NCBI GenBank assembly: GCA_020746105.1
Contig: CM036626.1
Location: 18,589,001-18,653,000 of the forward strand
Length of the DNA stretch: 64,000 nucleotides
Source: Trogon surrucura
Lineage: Eukaryota > Chordata > Aves > Trogoniformes > Trogonidae
Direction of reading: 5' to 3'
Part shown: one piece after another, positions 37,491-50,100 of the stretch
Layout of the letters: each line of letters begins with the position of its first letter
How positions within the stretch are numbered: the stretch's first letter is position 1
Notes under the pieces: model-generated
The model's database searches: none
Told to the model about the DNA's origin: nothing
What the model saw: only the letters and a program-made list of their open reading frames with translations
Translations under genes and position numbers: made by a program

Positions 37491-40400
37491 ATATAATTAT
37501 TACCTACCATCATAATGAAGGAACTCTAGAGTAATTCTTTTTGGAGTAATAAACTTCATAAATAACTGCTTATTTTTTTTTTCTAAAAAAAACCAACCCA
37601 TAGCAGCTTTAACAAAGTTCTGCCTTAACAAATCTTCACTCAGGATTCAATTTTAGCAAGTTGGTTTTAATCCTGTTAGTTTAAGATCAAAGAAAAAGAT
37701 TCATTGGCAGAGTTAAATGGAGCAACATCGAAGGATTTATAAAAACAAGGCCAAAACCCACACCAGTCCTTCTGTCCTAATTAAGTTTATATTTTTTTCT
37801 AAGTATTGCTGGCAGGAATTAATGCTCACAGACCTAAGCCAAAGTAGCTCAGTTTAACCTGAGAACACTTTTCTTCACTTACTTTGACTGTATTTTAAGT
37901 TTTCCATTTTGAAGTATTTACCTTAATTTCCTACTTGAGAAAGTGAGGCTCTTCTCCGCACCTCTTTAAGTAACTACTCCTTTCCTTTTACGTGACTGAA
38001 GCTCAGGGTTCCACACCGCTCGGCTCCACAATAACGTGCTCTGGTCTTTCTGAATAGCTCACTCTGGTAAAGGCACCTACAAACCACGGCGCAACGTTCT
38101 CCTGCACGGTGGTCTAAATGCTATTTTGATTCCCTCTTTGATAATCCTAAAATGAAGGATAGTTTCCATTCTCAAAGGACGTTCCTTGCCTCTTATACAG
38201 TGTGGTATGTGATGCAAGATTGTCCTGAGACACAATGGAGAAGCCAAAATGTGGTTATCAGAGTTCTGGTGGTAAAATACCCGGTGTTGTAATGTTGGTT
38301 CTTTGTGGCCTTCCTGGAAACCAGGCGACGAACGGTTAACTCAGGCCGTCCATTTCTGCATCTGTATGTCTACATGCAATGTGCAAACTTAATTAAAGAC
38401 AATTGTAACTGCCAAAGTGTAACATTTCTGAGCATACATGTATTTTGTCATGACTTCAAAATGCAAATGTGCTTTTTGACTTGTTATGGAAGTCTCGCTT
38501 GCCAGACATTTCTAAATAAAGCCCAGGAGACTGGATTTACATCTTCCTTCTCTTAACCCTTCTCTTAATCACTTCCCTCCAATTCCACTTTTTTCAATGT
38601 GTGTGGCTTGAGCAAAGCCTCTTCTCTGTAATTGTATTCTAAATTGGCAAAAGGACAGTGCAGGGTGTGACCCTCCTCCAGTTCTCTGTGCACAGTTGTA
38701 TTCTCCTGTGCCCCATTCTCCTACGAGCTCTCCCACATCTCTGTTAAGTAGCCAAGATTACACAAAGCAGCCAGATCCCTGTTTCACATCTGTGTCTTCC
38801 TACAGCAATTGGATCCATAAAATGAGTTGTCATCGTGGTATTTGATAGCATTCTGAGCCAGAGGTGCTGCATCTTCACATCTGGGAGGGAGTGGTAAAAG
38901 AGGAGCAGAAAACAGTCCACGCGGAAGACGACGGGACAGACAGAGAGAAATTCAGGAGTAAAGGGTGCCTCAAAATGCTGCTCTTTGTTAGGGATTCGTT
39001 CTGAGCTATGAGCCTTACTGCGTATTTTGCAGCCACTGGTAAGATTTCTCTGAGTGAAGGCGTCTCTCAGTTCTCGTAAGCCCCTAAAATGCGTTCCAGC
39101 GCTGCAGGGCACGCCAGGGCGGGTGTGGGTTCACCCCAGGCGTCGCCAACTGCCCCTGCTCACGGGATGACCCCCACGGGCTCAGCCCGGGAGTGCTGCT
39201 CCTCAGCACCCCCAGCTTGTACGCTCAGAAAAGGCTCCGGAGAGAAGGTGTGCCTGAGCAGCAGGCACTGTTGTGTTCTCAAAGCCCGAGTTTATAGAAA
39301 AAGACATGCATTGTGTGTTAGTCTAGCATCACTGCTTTTAGCCTCGATTCTCTTGTTTGTTAAACACAAATGTTTTTGCCACCCGTTAGTCAACAGCGAG
39401 CCTGTCTGACAGCTTTTGGCATACAGGGGTTTTTTAATAACTACCATCCACTGGGCACACGCTTACTTCTTTAATAAGTACCATCCACTAAGCACACATA
39501 CCAGAGATATAAACCAGTTTTATTCAATTAAGCAGAGGCAAAGCCCATTAAAAATTATTTTCTTACTAATAAAGGGCAAATGTTGACATTATTAACCCTA
39601 TCTTGAATTCAATCTGTATAAATGATAGTGAGGCTGGTTTGCAATACCTCCCACACCGGTTTTCAGGGCTTTTCAGAATAGGAGCTTTGAAGAGAGCATT
39701 TTCTTGCCAAACATAGCATTTTCCAATGTTTTGATTGTTTCTAACTGCACTGTCCTAATGAGATGCAGCAGCAGCCACCCCGTTGTGCATCACCCCTGCT
39801 CGGGGGCGAGGTGTCAGTGCGTCACCCCCGTCCCTTCCCAGCCTCTGCATATGTGGCACTTAGTCCCAGCACACGGGTGCCACTGCCATATGGGAGATGG
39901 TGCACAACAGTACAAAGCATTTTATTTTAGTACCTCCTACTGCATTTTTCTCCTAGTGTTCTATTTGTTTTTTGGGGGGTAACACAGTATCAGGTTAGTA
40001 TCTATCATATGACATATCTCCATCATACTGCATACTGATTGAAGCCACAGAAGCACAAGATTTATCTGTAGGTATTTGTACAACTGCAGTATTGTATCAA
40101 CGCTTTATATGGTGTATCTGGAATTCTTTCTGATTTCTCAGCTGTCTTCAATTTTCTGCAGTAACGTAGGTAAGATTAAATGCAAAGCCTGGCAAACAAA
40201 CCTCCGGCATTGCAATAACACAGAGAGATACGGATTTTTTGTTTATTATCTGCCAGAAGAACTTGCAAAATGTGAGTTTATTTTCCTCCCTGAAAGCTTA
40301 TGTGACACACAGTTTCAGACCTGTGCTTGCTTATTCTTTGTGCAAGGTATTTAGGTACTAGAAATGAGAGTTCTGCAGCAAGAGTCACCTGGTTCTGTCA

Positions 40401-40777
40401 AAGGTACAAGCTGAGCTCTCAGGCTGTAGCTCCTGGTGAAAAACAACCTTGAACATCCTGCCTTACGCTTTTACAAAGACACTGCACGACACAGGATTGT
40501 TCTGAGACGGCATCTCCCGAAGTTGATTTCCTTTTGCCACAGAGGGAATGGCAAAGAGGAAGAAATGGGTTATTGTCTTCACGTGGCTGGTGTGAACCCA
40601 GGGCCATTCTGGGCTGAATTCCCAGCTGGCGTCAGTCCCGCAGCCCTCGGTGGCAGCGGATCTCCGCCGAAGAATCGCAAACTCGAGCATATTCGGATCA
40701 CGTGTAGTTTCTTTACGGTCCTATAGATGTGACAGATTTTCTGTTGAGTCCCAGCTGCTCTCACTTTCCCATTTCAT
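37491..40777. other. Non-coding unique DNA, no gene recognised
   Basis: AT-rich, with a T-run and A-run at about 37572-37591, a GC/CpG-richer patch at about 39085-39240 (some 11 CpGs in 150 bases by eye), and the tandem duplication listed separately. No exon or recognised repeat. Confidence 0.6.
39434..39507 (+). repeat. Imperfect 37-bp tandem duplication
   Basis: Two adjacent units, each with AATAA(C/G)TACCATCCACT followed by a GCACAC block, offset by 37 bases. The units differ at several positions, so the duplication is not recent. Confidence 0.8.
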
Positions 40778-40809
40778 GGACCAGATCCTCAACTAGGGTA
40801 AAATCATGG
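40778..40809 (+). repeat. Possible worn amniote repeat fragment
   Basis: GGACCAGATCCTCAACTAGG then GTAAAATCATGG resembles the recurrent amniote wording GGGCCAGATCCTCAGCTGGTGTAAATCAGC. Short, so tentative. Confidence 0.3.
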
Positions 40810-41818
40810 AAAACTGGGCCAAACCACGACCACACCAGCTTACACAGTCTAACAGCTTAACTCCCTGGAAGTTGTTGTGTGAGTGCGCAAACGGCGCGGT
40901 GCCACCGTGCAAAATGCATGCGGCAGATATTCTGGTCTTGAAAATGTCTGGAATGAGTTGCAGTGTGTGGATGACTGGCGGGAGGAGGCTGCCGAGGCTG
41001 CAGAGTGCTTGGGCTGACTGTGATTTATGTTTGCTTCCAGGTGCATGTGAATTTTCCATCCCCCATATAGACTCGAGCACTGTGCTACACAGTCACGAGA
41101 GATTAAAATTCCTGCACATTTTCTAGAAGTATCAGCCGTGCTGACAAAGGAGCATGGCAAGTATCGTCTGCCTTATGCTTACAAGAATCCTTTACAGATA
41201 CATGTATTTTCTTAGCATTTCGTATTAGCATGAACTGAAATATTCCATTTGGGCAAAATGTTATTTTAGTTAATTTCCTACAGACTGTTTTCAGCCCCTT
41301 TCTGAGTGAATGGTGAATAAGTCTTCAGTTGAACACGGCGCTTTCAGACCCTGCTGCTTAGAATAGCTCCCCACTTCTCAAATATTAATTGTATCTGGGT
41401 ATGTTTAAACGTCATTAAAATATGCAGCAAGTGATCTACGGGGATTCATATTTCTCCCAAAAAGCAAGCCTGCACCTTAACTTCCCGCTGCAGGAATCCG
41501 GGATGGGCATTTTTCACCCCGCTGTGCCTGTTGCAAACATCTGCCACTTTTGAATGCTGAAAAGACTCCTCAAAATCCAAATTCTAACCTTGTAAGCGAC
41601 CGCTTTTAAGAGAGAACGTTGCCATTTTTTCATCGACTGTATCAAGAAAGTTAAAAAACGGGGGTGGGTGGGAGAGAAAAGGCGAGGAAGCAAGCCAAAA
41701 GCGCTTTGACTTGCTTTCTGTTTTAAAGCGTCTCAGCGAGCGGTGTGCCAAGAAAAACAAAGTCCAGAGCCGGGAGCAGCGGGGAGATCCTGTTACAGCG
41801 GCCCAGCACCTCAGGAGA

Positions 41819-41847
41819 GGGGACGGGGGGAAAGGGGGGACACAGGG
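41819..41847 (+). other. G-quadruplex motif
   Basis: Four G-runs (4, 6, 6 and 3 G) separated by AC, AAA and ACACA, satisfying the usual G3+N1-7 rule on the plus strand. It lies in a GC-rich patch without an identified promoter. Confidence 0.7.
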
Positions 41848-43133
41848 ACCCGGCCCAGCAGCCGCTTGCTTGGGTGGGTTCATGGGCAGGGACCCTGCCC
41901 TCGTGTGACGGGATAGATCGCTGGGTCATTCGTGTGTGAGCAGGGCAAGCAAAATGTGGCCCTGGCTGGAGAAGGGCTTTAAGAAACGGGAGAAAAAAAG
42001 GAAAGAGAGAGGGCTGGTTATTATCAGAACAGTGAGCAAAAATAGGAAATGCGTAAGTGAACACACAAAAAGGACTACAGACTGCTACACAGCCAGGGTG
42101 GCCAGCGCTGGATTTTAGAGCTTTACCAACAAGCCTATGATAAGAGAAGGAAAAAACAGCAACACCCTCTTTGCAATAAATAAGTGTATTTCCTCTTCTG
42201 GGCATATTTGTTAGTCTTAGTGAGAGAGCAAGTTTTTCTCTGGTTATATGGTAGCAAACAGCTCTACCAAGGACAAGTGAGCAACTTATCCTGTAAATTT
42301 TACAGGGAATTGGGTCAAACCTACGAGGCTCCTATTTATCACCCTTTTAAGAAGAAAGCAGGGCTGGCAGTCCCTCCCGACACGCAGTGAGGGAATGGTT
42401 AAAATGCATGGAGCACAGGGAATCAGCGTGAAGACAAGTCTTTTACTGCCATGGGTCAATGCCAGACTGTCCCCCACCTTACTCCAGCTACAGATGAAGC
42501 CTCGTCTTTCAGAGAGAATATAAAACAGCAGAAGGAGTCAACTTAAAAAGCAAAACTTGTGAAACTGTTATAACCAGGCACACCGAGCCTGCTGTTGCCA
42601 CATACTGTCCCTGAAAGCGGGGCAGAGCTGCCTGCCAGTGAGCCCCAGCAGCTGAGCTGGACCTCAGCTGGTTTTGAAGTAATGTTATTTTCTTATGGGT
42701 AACCTGTCAGCGCTACGGCAGGTGGCGAGTGAACTTCCACGGCGGTGCAGTGACCTGCAGCCACCCGGCTGTTCCCGTCCTTCGCCTCTCAGGGAGAAAC
42801 TGCCAGGCTGTGGGCACACGGAGCCCTGGCCATCGCTGGCACAGAGCACTTGCAGGCAGGCTGTCGCCTTCAAGGAGTGTGTAAAAAAGAGGGAGAGCAA
42901 GGGAGCTAAAGCTGGCCTGTTTCTCAGCAGCAGAGGAGAGAGGTGGCACTTTAAGGGTCTTACAACCGCGGTCAATTCACTCCAGATTTAGACTGTGATA
43001 CATGTGAGAGCAGAATATGGCTCTGGGACCCTAAAGTCCTGCCTAACCAACAGCTCTTTCCCTGCCCTGGGAGAAACAGGGACTGACCAGGGCACTCAGA
43101 GGCCCTGATGACCCTGCCCAGCCTCACCTGGGC

Positions 43134-43161
43134 GCTCTGCCCACCCCGCTCTGCCCACCCC
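43134..43161 (+). repeat. Perfect 14-bp tandem duplication
   Basis: GCTCTGCCCACCCC occurs twice in direct succession. Confidence 0.9.
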
Positions 43162-43374
43162 ACCCACGGGCCCAGAAGTCCACTTAAGCTCAGCACTGGG
43201 GGCTCAGTCCTTTTGGGAACTGGTTGGAAGTGAGCTGCTCTCCAGCCCTGTTCCTGAGTCATCCCGACTCTGTGGCTTGACCGTGGAACTGGCTCTTGCT
43301 GCCTTGTCCCTGCCGGGTGACCACTGAACTACCGGTAGGATGTGTTGCCATCACCGCACTGCTTTATCAGTAGT

Positions 43375-43408
43375 GGGTTTTGTTTGGTTGGGGGGTTTTG
43401 TTTGGTTG
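43375..43408 (+). repeat. Perfect short tandem duplication (18-bp period)
   Basis: GGGTTTTGTTTGGTTG occurs twice, with starts 18 bases apart, in a T/G-rich stretch. Confidence 0.85.
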
Positions 43409-44301
43409 TTTTTTTTAATTATGTGTTTTACATTGCTGCCAAAATTGATTTTAGTTTGTATAAGGTCAAGAATCGCTGTCTGTTACTGGTTAAATCTTTC
43501 TGGGTTTTGGCACCATGGGGTGCATCCTAATGAACCTCTCTGCTAAGGAAGACAAGCGACAGGCGTGAAACTGGACTGGGAAATGCTGTATTTCCTTGTG
43601 GCTGAAAAGGCTTATTTCTTTTATCCAGTTCATGGCCTACAGTTGAGTCCTTCTCAAAGTCTTTCTGGTAGGCGTTGCTTCTTTGGCCTGTTATGCTGAC
43701 GGTTTCTCCTGGAGGTGGAGGTTAAAACAGCCCTTTCACATTCGTTGGTTGAGAAGAAGTTCTGAGCTTCTACAAAAAAGTTGCAGCAATTCAGGTTTGT
43801 TCTAATTTGTGCCCAGCTGCCCACAGTCCCAAGGGGCTGTTCAAGTTGCCAGAGATGACTGTGGAAGAATGAGTGATAATTTTCTGAAGGCGTTTTCATG
43901 AGGTTTCTATCTACCAGCTGTTCTCCAAAATGACTAAAATCCTCCTCTTTCTCTCTTCTGCTTTAACAAGGGGAATAGTTAATGTGGTCCTTGCCCACTG
44001 GTTTATAGATGAACCCCTTTGTGAATGACAAAGTTAGTGACACCATTGCTAAACGCTCCCAGAACTTCTTACTAGCACAACCCACTCTCAATATATAAGG
44101 ATCTTCCTTGTGTTTTCCCTGATGTTACATTGTTGGATGTTGCTACTTTAGCAAATGCAGCCAGTGCAGCTCGAATGCATTTTGCAAAACTTGACTTAGC
44201 TTACACCTAATCCTTTACATCTGTATGGAGACAGTAGTAAGACCCAATAAACTGATTTCTAGTGCTGCCTTCTGCACCACCCCTCTGCGTCTATAGATCT
44301 T

Positions 44302-44329
44302 CATCTCAGCCTTATATATGGCTGAGATG
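44302..44329. repeat. Perfect 10-bp inverted repeat, 8-base loop
   Basis: Arms CATCTCAGCC and GGCTGAGATG are exact reverse complements around an all-A/T loop TTATATAT. Good stem-loop geometry on either strand. Confidence 0.85.
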
Positions 44330-44727
44330 TTCTGATGAAAAGGGTTCTTAACATATGAATGACACAAATATAACTGCATAGAGAGTAAAAGGCATCAGTC
44401 AAATCCGCAGTCTATGCCATGGTTCAGCCAGAAATACAGTAACTGTAATTGCCCACTGCTGGCCTTTCCTCACAGTGCTTTCCAAGACAAGGGATAAGAC
44501 ACTGCAACAAAAATAGTCTGGAAACCTAAATTTGAACTCTGATTATCAAATAAGAACCAGTTATTTAAAATTACAGAAATGAATCTACTTCAGGATCAAA
44601 TAAGCAAAAGGTTGTTCTGACAAAAATCGGTAATCCAGAATACAAGTTGTTTGGGTTTTTTTTTTCCTAAGGCAGCTTTTCTTGTCCTAAAAACCTGCAT
44701 ACAGTAGTGTGAGGAAACCTTATTCTG

Positions 44728-44754
44728 TATATATATGTATGTGTGTGTGTATAC
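44728..44754. repeat. TA/TG microsatellite
   Basis: Short alternating TATATATA run passing into GTATGTGTGTGTGTATAC. Probably polymorphic. Confidence 0.8.
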
Positions 44755-45432
44755 TGTCCAAATTCTGCTGTCAATTACACTGCTATAATTCTGGAACAAC
44801 CCCAGTTCTATTTACATATGTCTAAATTAGAACAGACTGTGGTTTGTTAATGAAGTATAGACTGTGAAGGTCTATGAAGGCACAAGGAGAAGAATTAGGC
44901 TTGCTATACCTATCAAGTGCCTGAAAATTAATTTCTTTATCATTAAAAATGATACCAGTGCTGCTTTTATTTTCATTCCTTACATTCAACCAGTGCCAAC
45001 TGTGATTTTCTACATTCCAATGGCACTTTTCAAACTACTTTTAAAATACAGTTGGTTACCATGTAGCGAATTACAGTGTAGTAACACTAAGACTATGCAG
45101 CCATTTAGTTCAGGAAATGTAAAATAATATCGTATAACTCATTACAACAACTCTTAGAAATGAGGAGAAAGGCAGTAGTAAAGGCTTTAAGAATTACTTT
45201 TCCTTTTTCCTATAAAATAGGTTTTCAACTATTTTCTTGAAAAGGTAGAAAGACAGGATGGTTTAAGCTCTTCCACTGGTATGAAAAAGGAGATGAATTT
45301 TAATCATCCAACAGTGAAACAAATTTCTCCAGTTCTTAAAACACCAGGTTTGAGCAACCTTGATTCAGTACATGTTCTGTAACAGTGTCTGTTTTGCTCT
45401 TCAGTATTGCTCTAACAATCCAAGATGGTTTC

Positions 45433-45456
45433 GAGTGAACTTCACTTTGTTCACTC
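45433..45456. repeat. Perfect 8-bp inverted repeat, 8-base loop
   Basis: Arms GAGTGAAC and GTTCACTC around TTCACTTT. Further pairing resumes beyond a one-base mismatch. It could be chance. Confidence 0.7.
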
Positions 45457-46989
45457 AAACCCAGAGTAAAATTTTTTGGGCTCATTCACGCCTCTAGTGT
45501 CCTCTGCATGAGGGTGACCAACTTTATGACAGCAGTTGTGAGAGCCGATAGCTCTCATAAATCACAAGAATGCACAAAATATAAATGAAAACTGTATTTT
45601 CAGAACAAGCTACATTGCAATTCTCTATGTTCATAAGCTTGCCATGCTGAGATAGGATTTGAAAAACCTGGGCTTGCTTTCCAAGTCTAACAGAGATTGC
45701 TTGTGTTGCCCTAAAACAAAGTTGATGTATGTTGATTTAAAATCTTTTGAAAGAAGGTTAGAAAAACTCTCTTTCTCCTATCATGGACCAATGCAAACAC
45801 AGAAAGGTTTGGCTAGAGTACACGTGTGATGTTTAGCAGAAAGGAAATGCAAGGAACTAGGGCATACCTACAAATCTGATTAAAATAGTGCATAAAAATT
45901 GCCAACTTGACTGTTTTCCTGACATCACGTAACACCCAGTGCCAGTAGTGGAAAAGCCAAGAGCTGAGCGGCAAGCTGGCTGGAGCTCTGCTTGTGCAGA
46001 GCACCAGGGTGGTTCGGAGTTTCCCCACTACTGCTGAGTGTGAGGATGGACTAGAAGGCATCTTTGGGGCCACGAAGCTGGTGACCTGAGTAACAAATTT
46101 GGAAGACAAACCCATGCAGGAGGTGGGACACGCTAGCAGTGGAAAATGTGCATTTTCACTTTATGCACTTTCTTAGTCTGTTCCCCAGAAATGAGAAGAG
46201 GAAGCTGACAAAGCGTGTTATGCTTAATAACCACGGATAAATTTTCTAACAGCCCTATCTTGTATGGCTTATATACTGGAAGAAAAACAACTGACATGCC
46301 AAGGAAGCATCAGTGTTTTTTTTCAGAACGTACACAGCTACACATGCACAGGACAGCACACGGTACCATTCAGTGGAGCTTTAAAAGTGTAACTTCTAAA
46401 GATTTTAATGTAAGTCTTAAGGTGCCATGATTTTTGAATAACAAGTTCACTACAGATAAATGTCAGTTGTTTCAAAACTAACAGTGCAAATTCATTCTTC
46501 GTTATGGTCAGCTTGCTGGCTCATTTTTGAAAGAAAATTTTATGCTGATTTAAAGAAAGCAGCTGGTTTGCATTTATAAAATTTGCATTATCTTTTCTTG
46601 GAACTGGATCATCAGCCTTGGGTTAGAAAAATCTGGAAATATTTCTCTGAATGTTTCTGAGCTGATTTCCATCAGCCCGTTTCCTCACTCTGACTTCAGG
46701 AGTAAGAGTGACCATGTGGTCACAATTTATCCTTGATTTCCATTAGCAGGGGTGAATACTGTAAGCAGGACTTAAACTGAAAAGCTTCAGGACGTAGTTC
46801 TCAAATTCTAACTATGGCAGAAGTGTTCAAATCATCTTAAGTGCCTTGTATCCCTACTTAGAAAACAGGCACTTATTTGCCACAGGACAAAAGGACTATT
46901 TTTTTTTTCACTTGTATTCTTGTGGTAGATTTTTTTCCTTGTTTACAAATCTAACTTTACAAAATTCTGCAAATAGAGTCTATTTCCTC

Positions 46990-47060
46990 TGAATTCCTGT
47001 TATGAAGGCAGGACTCAAACCCTGGTTGCCCCATCCATTCTTCCACTGATCCAGATTACT
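46990..47060. repeat. Possible old tRNA-derived SINE fragment
   Basis: The segment GGACTCAAACCCTGGTTGCC followed by CCACTGATCCAG resembles the reverse complement of a tRNA-like SINE head, where a degenerate B box (GGTTTGAGTCC) is followed at about the right distance by a worn A-box region. Weak and short; no body recognised. Confidence 0.3.
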
Positions 47061-47132
47061 CATTAGAAGTATCAGTGCTTACCAAAGCAAACGCACTGAT
47101 CTCATCAGGCGGGAAGTGTAGGTCACGTCTTT

Positions 47133-47180
47133 ATCTGGTGTAAATCAGCCATGGACTTTCCACAGAAATCAAAGCAACTC
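47133..47180 (+). repeat. Worn amniote repeat ('CTGGTGTAAATCAGC' type)
   Basis: ATCTGGTGTAAATCAGCCAT then a decayed CATTGAAGTCAATGGAGCT-like part (CCACAGAAATCAAAGCAACT). The same family of phrases is dispersed in amniote genomes. Name unknown to me. Confidence 0.4.
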
Positions 47181-50100
47181 TTGTTTATCAGAAGATAACT
47201 GGTCCCATGAGATACACGACCAGCAGCCTTTGCAGAAAGATTTAACAGTTGCAATGGATAAACATGGGTGTGTTTTTTTCTGTACATCTCTTTCTTAGTT
47301 TGCCCTTTGTAAAATGAAATAGCCAAAAATCAGATTAATAGTTAAAGGCTGAAAATGTCCACATGTACATCATTGCTGTATGAGTGTATGTGGTCTACTC
47401 TTTTGAGCCATGGACTGAGAGGGCTTTTATATAAAAACAGGAGTACATTCTTGACTCTGACCTCTGCAAGTTAGAGGAGTTAGTTTTCTATAGGCTTCTG
47501 AATGTTGGAAGCAAAAATACTTACAGGGAGACACTGGATACAAATCAGGGTCTGTGTTCTTCGGACTAGTTTGTGCAAACACCTACCATGTTGGTCAACA
47601 TCAGCACCTAACAGTGACTTTGTTAGGGCCAAAATATGGTTTATGACAGTCAAAGCTTATGCTGATACCCACGCCCACCTTTACATCAATGGTCCCATTA
47701 AAATCAGCTGCTACATAAACTAAGCAGCACAACTGGGTTCTTCTAAGAGCTCTCTGGAACTACCTAAATGTGAAGTTATACTTTGGTAGAAAAAGATGTA
47801 TCAGGACTTTAACAGGCTGCTATCATCAATAGATATCAACAGTGCTAAATACCAACTCACATGCTGGAACTGGTGCATTTACCTGCAATATTAAGTTTTG
47901 AAGGTTGCTCTGGTACAGCAAGTATCCTGCAACTCAGTGTGTATCTACTGCAAAAGCCAGATCCCTGCCCCCGAGATGACTCTCTATTGGGACAAGTCTC
48001 CAAGTGGACTTATAAAAAGGTTTCTGTGCTCAAAGTCCCAAGAGACAGTTGCAGTGATTTATCATTAATAATGTCTAAAAACTTCATGGCTGTTTTCTCA
48101 GATTTAGCCATATATTTGCTATGCACAGTAGTAACTTAAAGTGAGAGAAGCCCTGAGACCTCTTTGTACTAGAAAAACTAATCAGAATTTCTCAAAATGT
48201 CAAACTTCTGAAAACCTGAAATGACTTGCATAAAGTTCTACAAATTGTGTTTACATGTTTTAAATGTTTCAAAACTAATAATAAATAATAAGACCTAGGG
48301 GGGCATGTTTAGCCAACAGGAGGATGGAATGCTCTGTGGGTAGTAAGGGCTAGGTTGGAAGCACGGTGTGTTGGGCAGTTAATGAAAGTAAGACTGAAAT
48401 ACGGCATTCCTTGCTGTTCTTGTACATCTACCTGGCAGTGTAAAATGATTTACTATCATACATAGCCATACACCTCGTGTAAATTGCTATTTCGTCCGGT
48501 AACCCCTTCAATTAATAGTAACAACCAACTGTTACGTGAACCAGGCAGTGCGATGCAGAGAGCCCAGCTTCAACACGTTGACAGCCTGGCCATTTGCATC
48601 CACAGAACTTGGACAAAAGCCAGAACTTTTACTTCTGAAAACATTCTGGTGCTGCGTCTTGATTGAGTCAAATGGAATGTTCTTACAGCAACTAACCCCC
48701 TTATATATTTCAGCACAATTGGATTACAATTATTTCGGTGTGCTCAGCCCCGGAGACACTGATGTATCCATAACAAAGTGCAATAAGATCCCAGAATAGG
48801 AAGGACTTTTTCCTCAAAAATGTGGCATGATTAGATGTATTTTTTTAAAAAAAACCAACTCCTAAGGGTAAGATATTTCAAGTCTGCAGATGTATGCATC
48901 TATTTTGGGAAAGCACTAGATAATAAAAACATTGCTCTGAAAATTGTGCTCAGGATGTATATACACACATGTATTTTATATGGGTGTATATATTTAAAAG
49001 CCAATGTAATATACAGTGGTCAGTAACTGGCTTATCCAGGGACAGTCATTCCAGTATTGGAGGGACTCTGGAGCTTGATAATAGCCAGACTAATCTTTAA
49101 TAACACAGACTTAAACTTGCCTCATGTTATGGTCTTCCATGAGAAGCTGGGAGTCTACACATTAGAAATCTTACTGCTCTTTCCATGGAGCCTTTTGGGG
49201 GTACAGTATTCTGGTCTTGGGAATAATTCTCCAACAGGCCACTCCTGAAGAGTGAAACATCTAATAGCTTTGATTAAATGGGAATCTAAATTATTTTCAT
49301 TTGACATTTGTTAGCAAGGGAGGGTTTGAATAATTTTGCCATACACCTGTCCGGATTGTTTCCCTGACATATTTTATTTTATTGGCTTAATCATTCAGCA
49401 TTTCCAGGTTTTGATATTCATAAAATTACCAGAATTTGCAGCTTGTAACAATAATAATAGAGAAACTCGGGAGGGGTGATGTCACTGTGTTATATTCCTT
49501 CTGCCCCCAAAAGACTTATTGTTACGTCTCTCTATCAGAGGTGCAGCTATAAAACGCTAAAAAAATTTTTATCAGTATCAGTTCTAAAACCCTCTGAGGA
49601 TTGACAAAAACCACACTGGACTGTTCCATTTCAAACACAATTTTCCTGAAATGCTCCGTAATCCTTCTGTGTGATGAGTCTGACAGCTTGGTACCACCTG
49701 CCTGGTGGCTCTCCAGATGCAGGCACCTTAGGCAAATGCGGAATTCAGACCAAGTGTGAATTCTCATACTGCAGTTCACTGTTGTGAACCAAAGATTTTT
49801 GGACCATGTTGCTGAGAGCAAAGGGCTGTCTGCTGCTGTTGCTTACAATCCTTTGTAATATTATATTCCTTTTCCACGCTTCAACTTTGTTCCTAACGTA
49901 TTTTGGTAACTTCTGCTTATTTTAATAATAATTTAGATGTCAAAAGGACAATAATTAAAATAGATTGTGAATGTTCTGGATCATTAACAAAAGTATTCGT
50001 GGCATCAGTCTAGCATATTTTAAAGAAAATATCATGGTGTTATTCATTCACTATGATGTACCGCAGTCAGCAAATGGATAAAGAGAGTGACTGCACATCG

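Larger units (their letters stand above)
40810..46989. other. Non-coding unique DNA, no gene recognised
   Basis: GC-richer patches at about 41650-41930 and 42690-43330 create many overlapping open frames on both strands, none with a recognised domain. AT-rich after about 43600. Contains a G-quadruplex motif, short tandem repeats, a TA/TG microsatellite (about 44728-44754) and hairpins, listed separately. No interspersed repeat firmly recognised. Confidence 0.6.

Noticed and set aside
46040-46075. GGATGGACTAGAAGGCATCT as an old CR1 end
   Set aside because: One loose match to the CR1 3' wording, with no tail and no upstream blocks.
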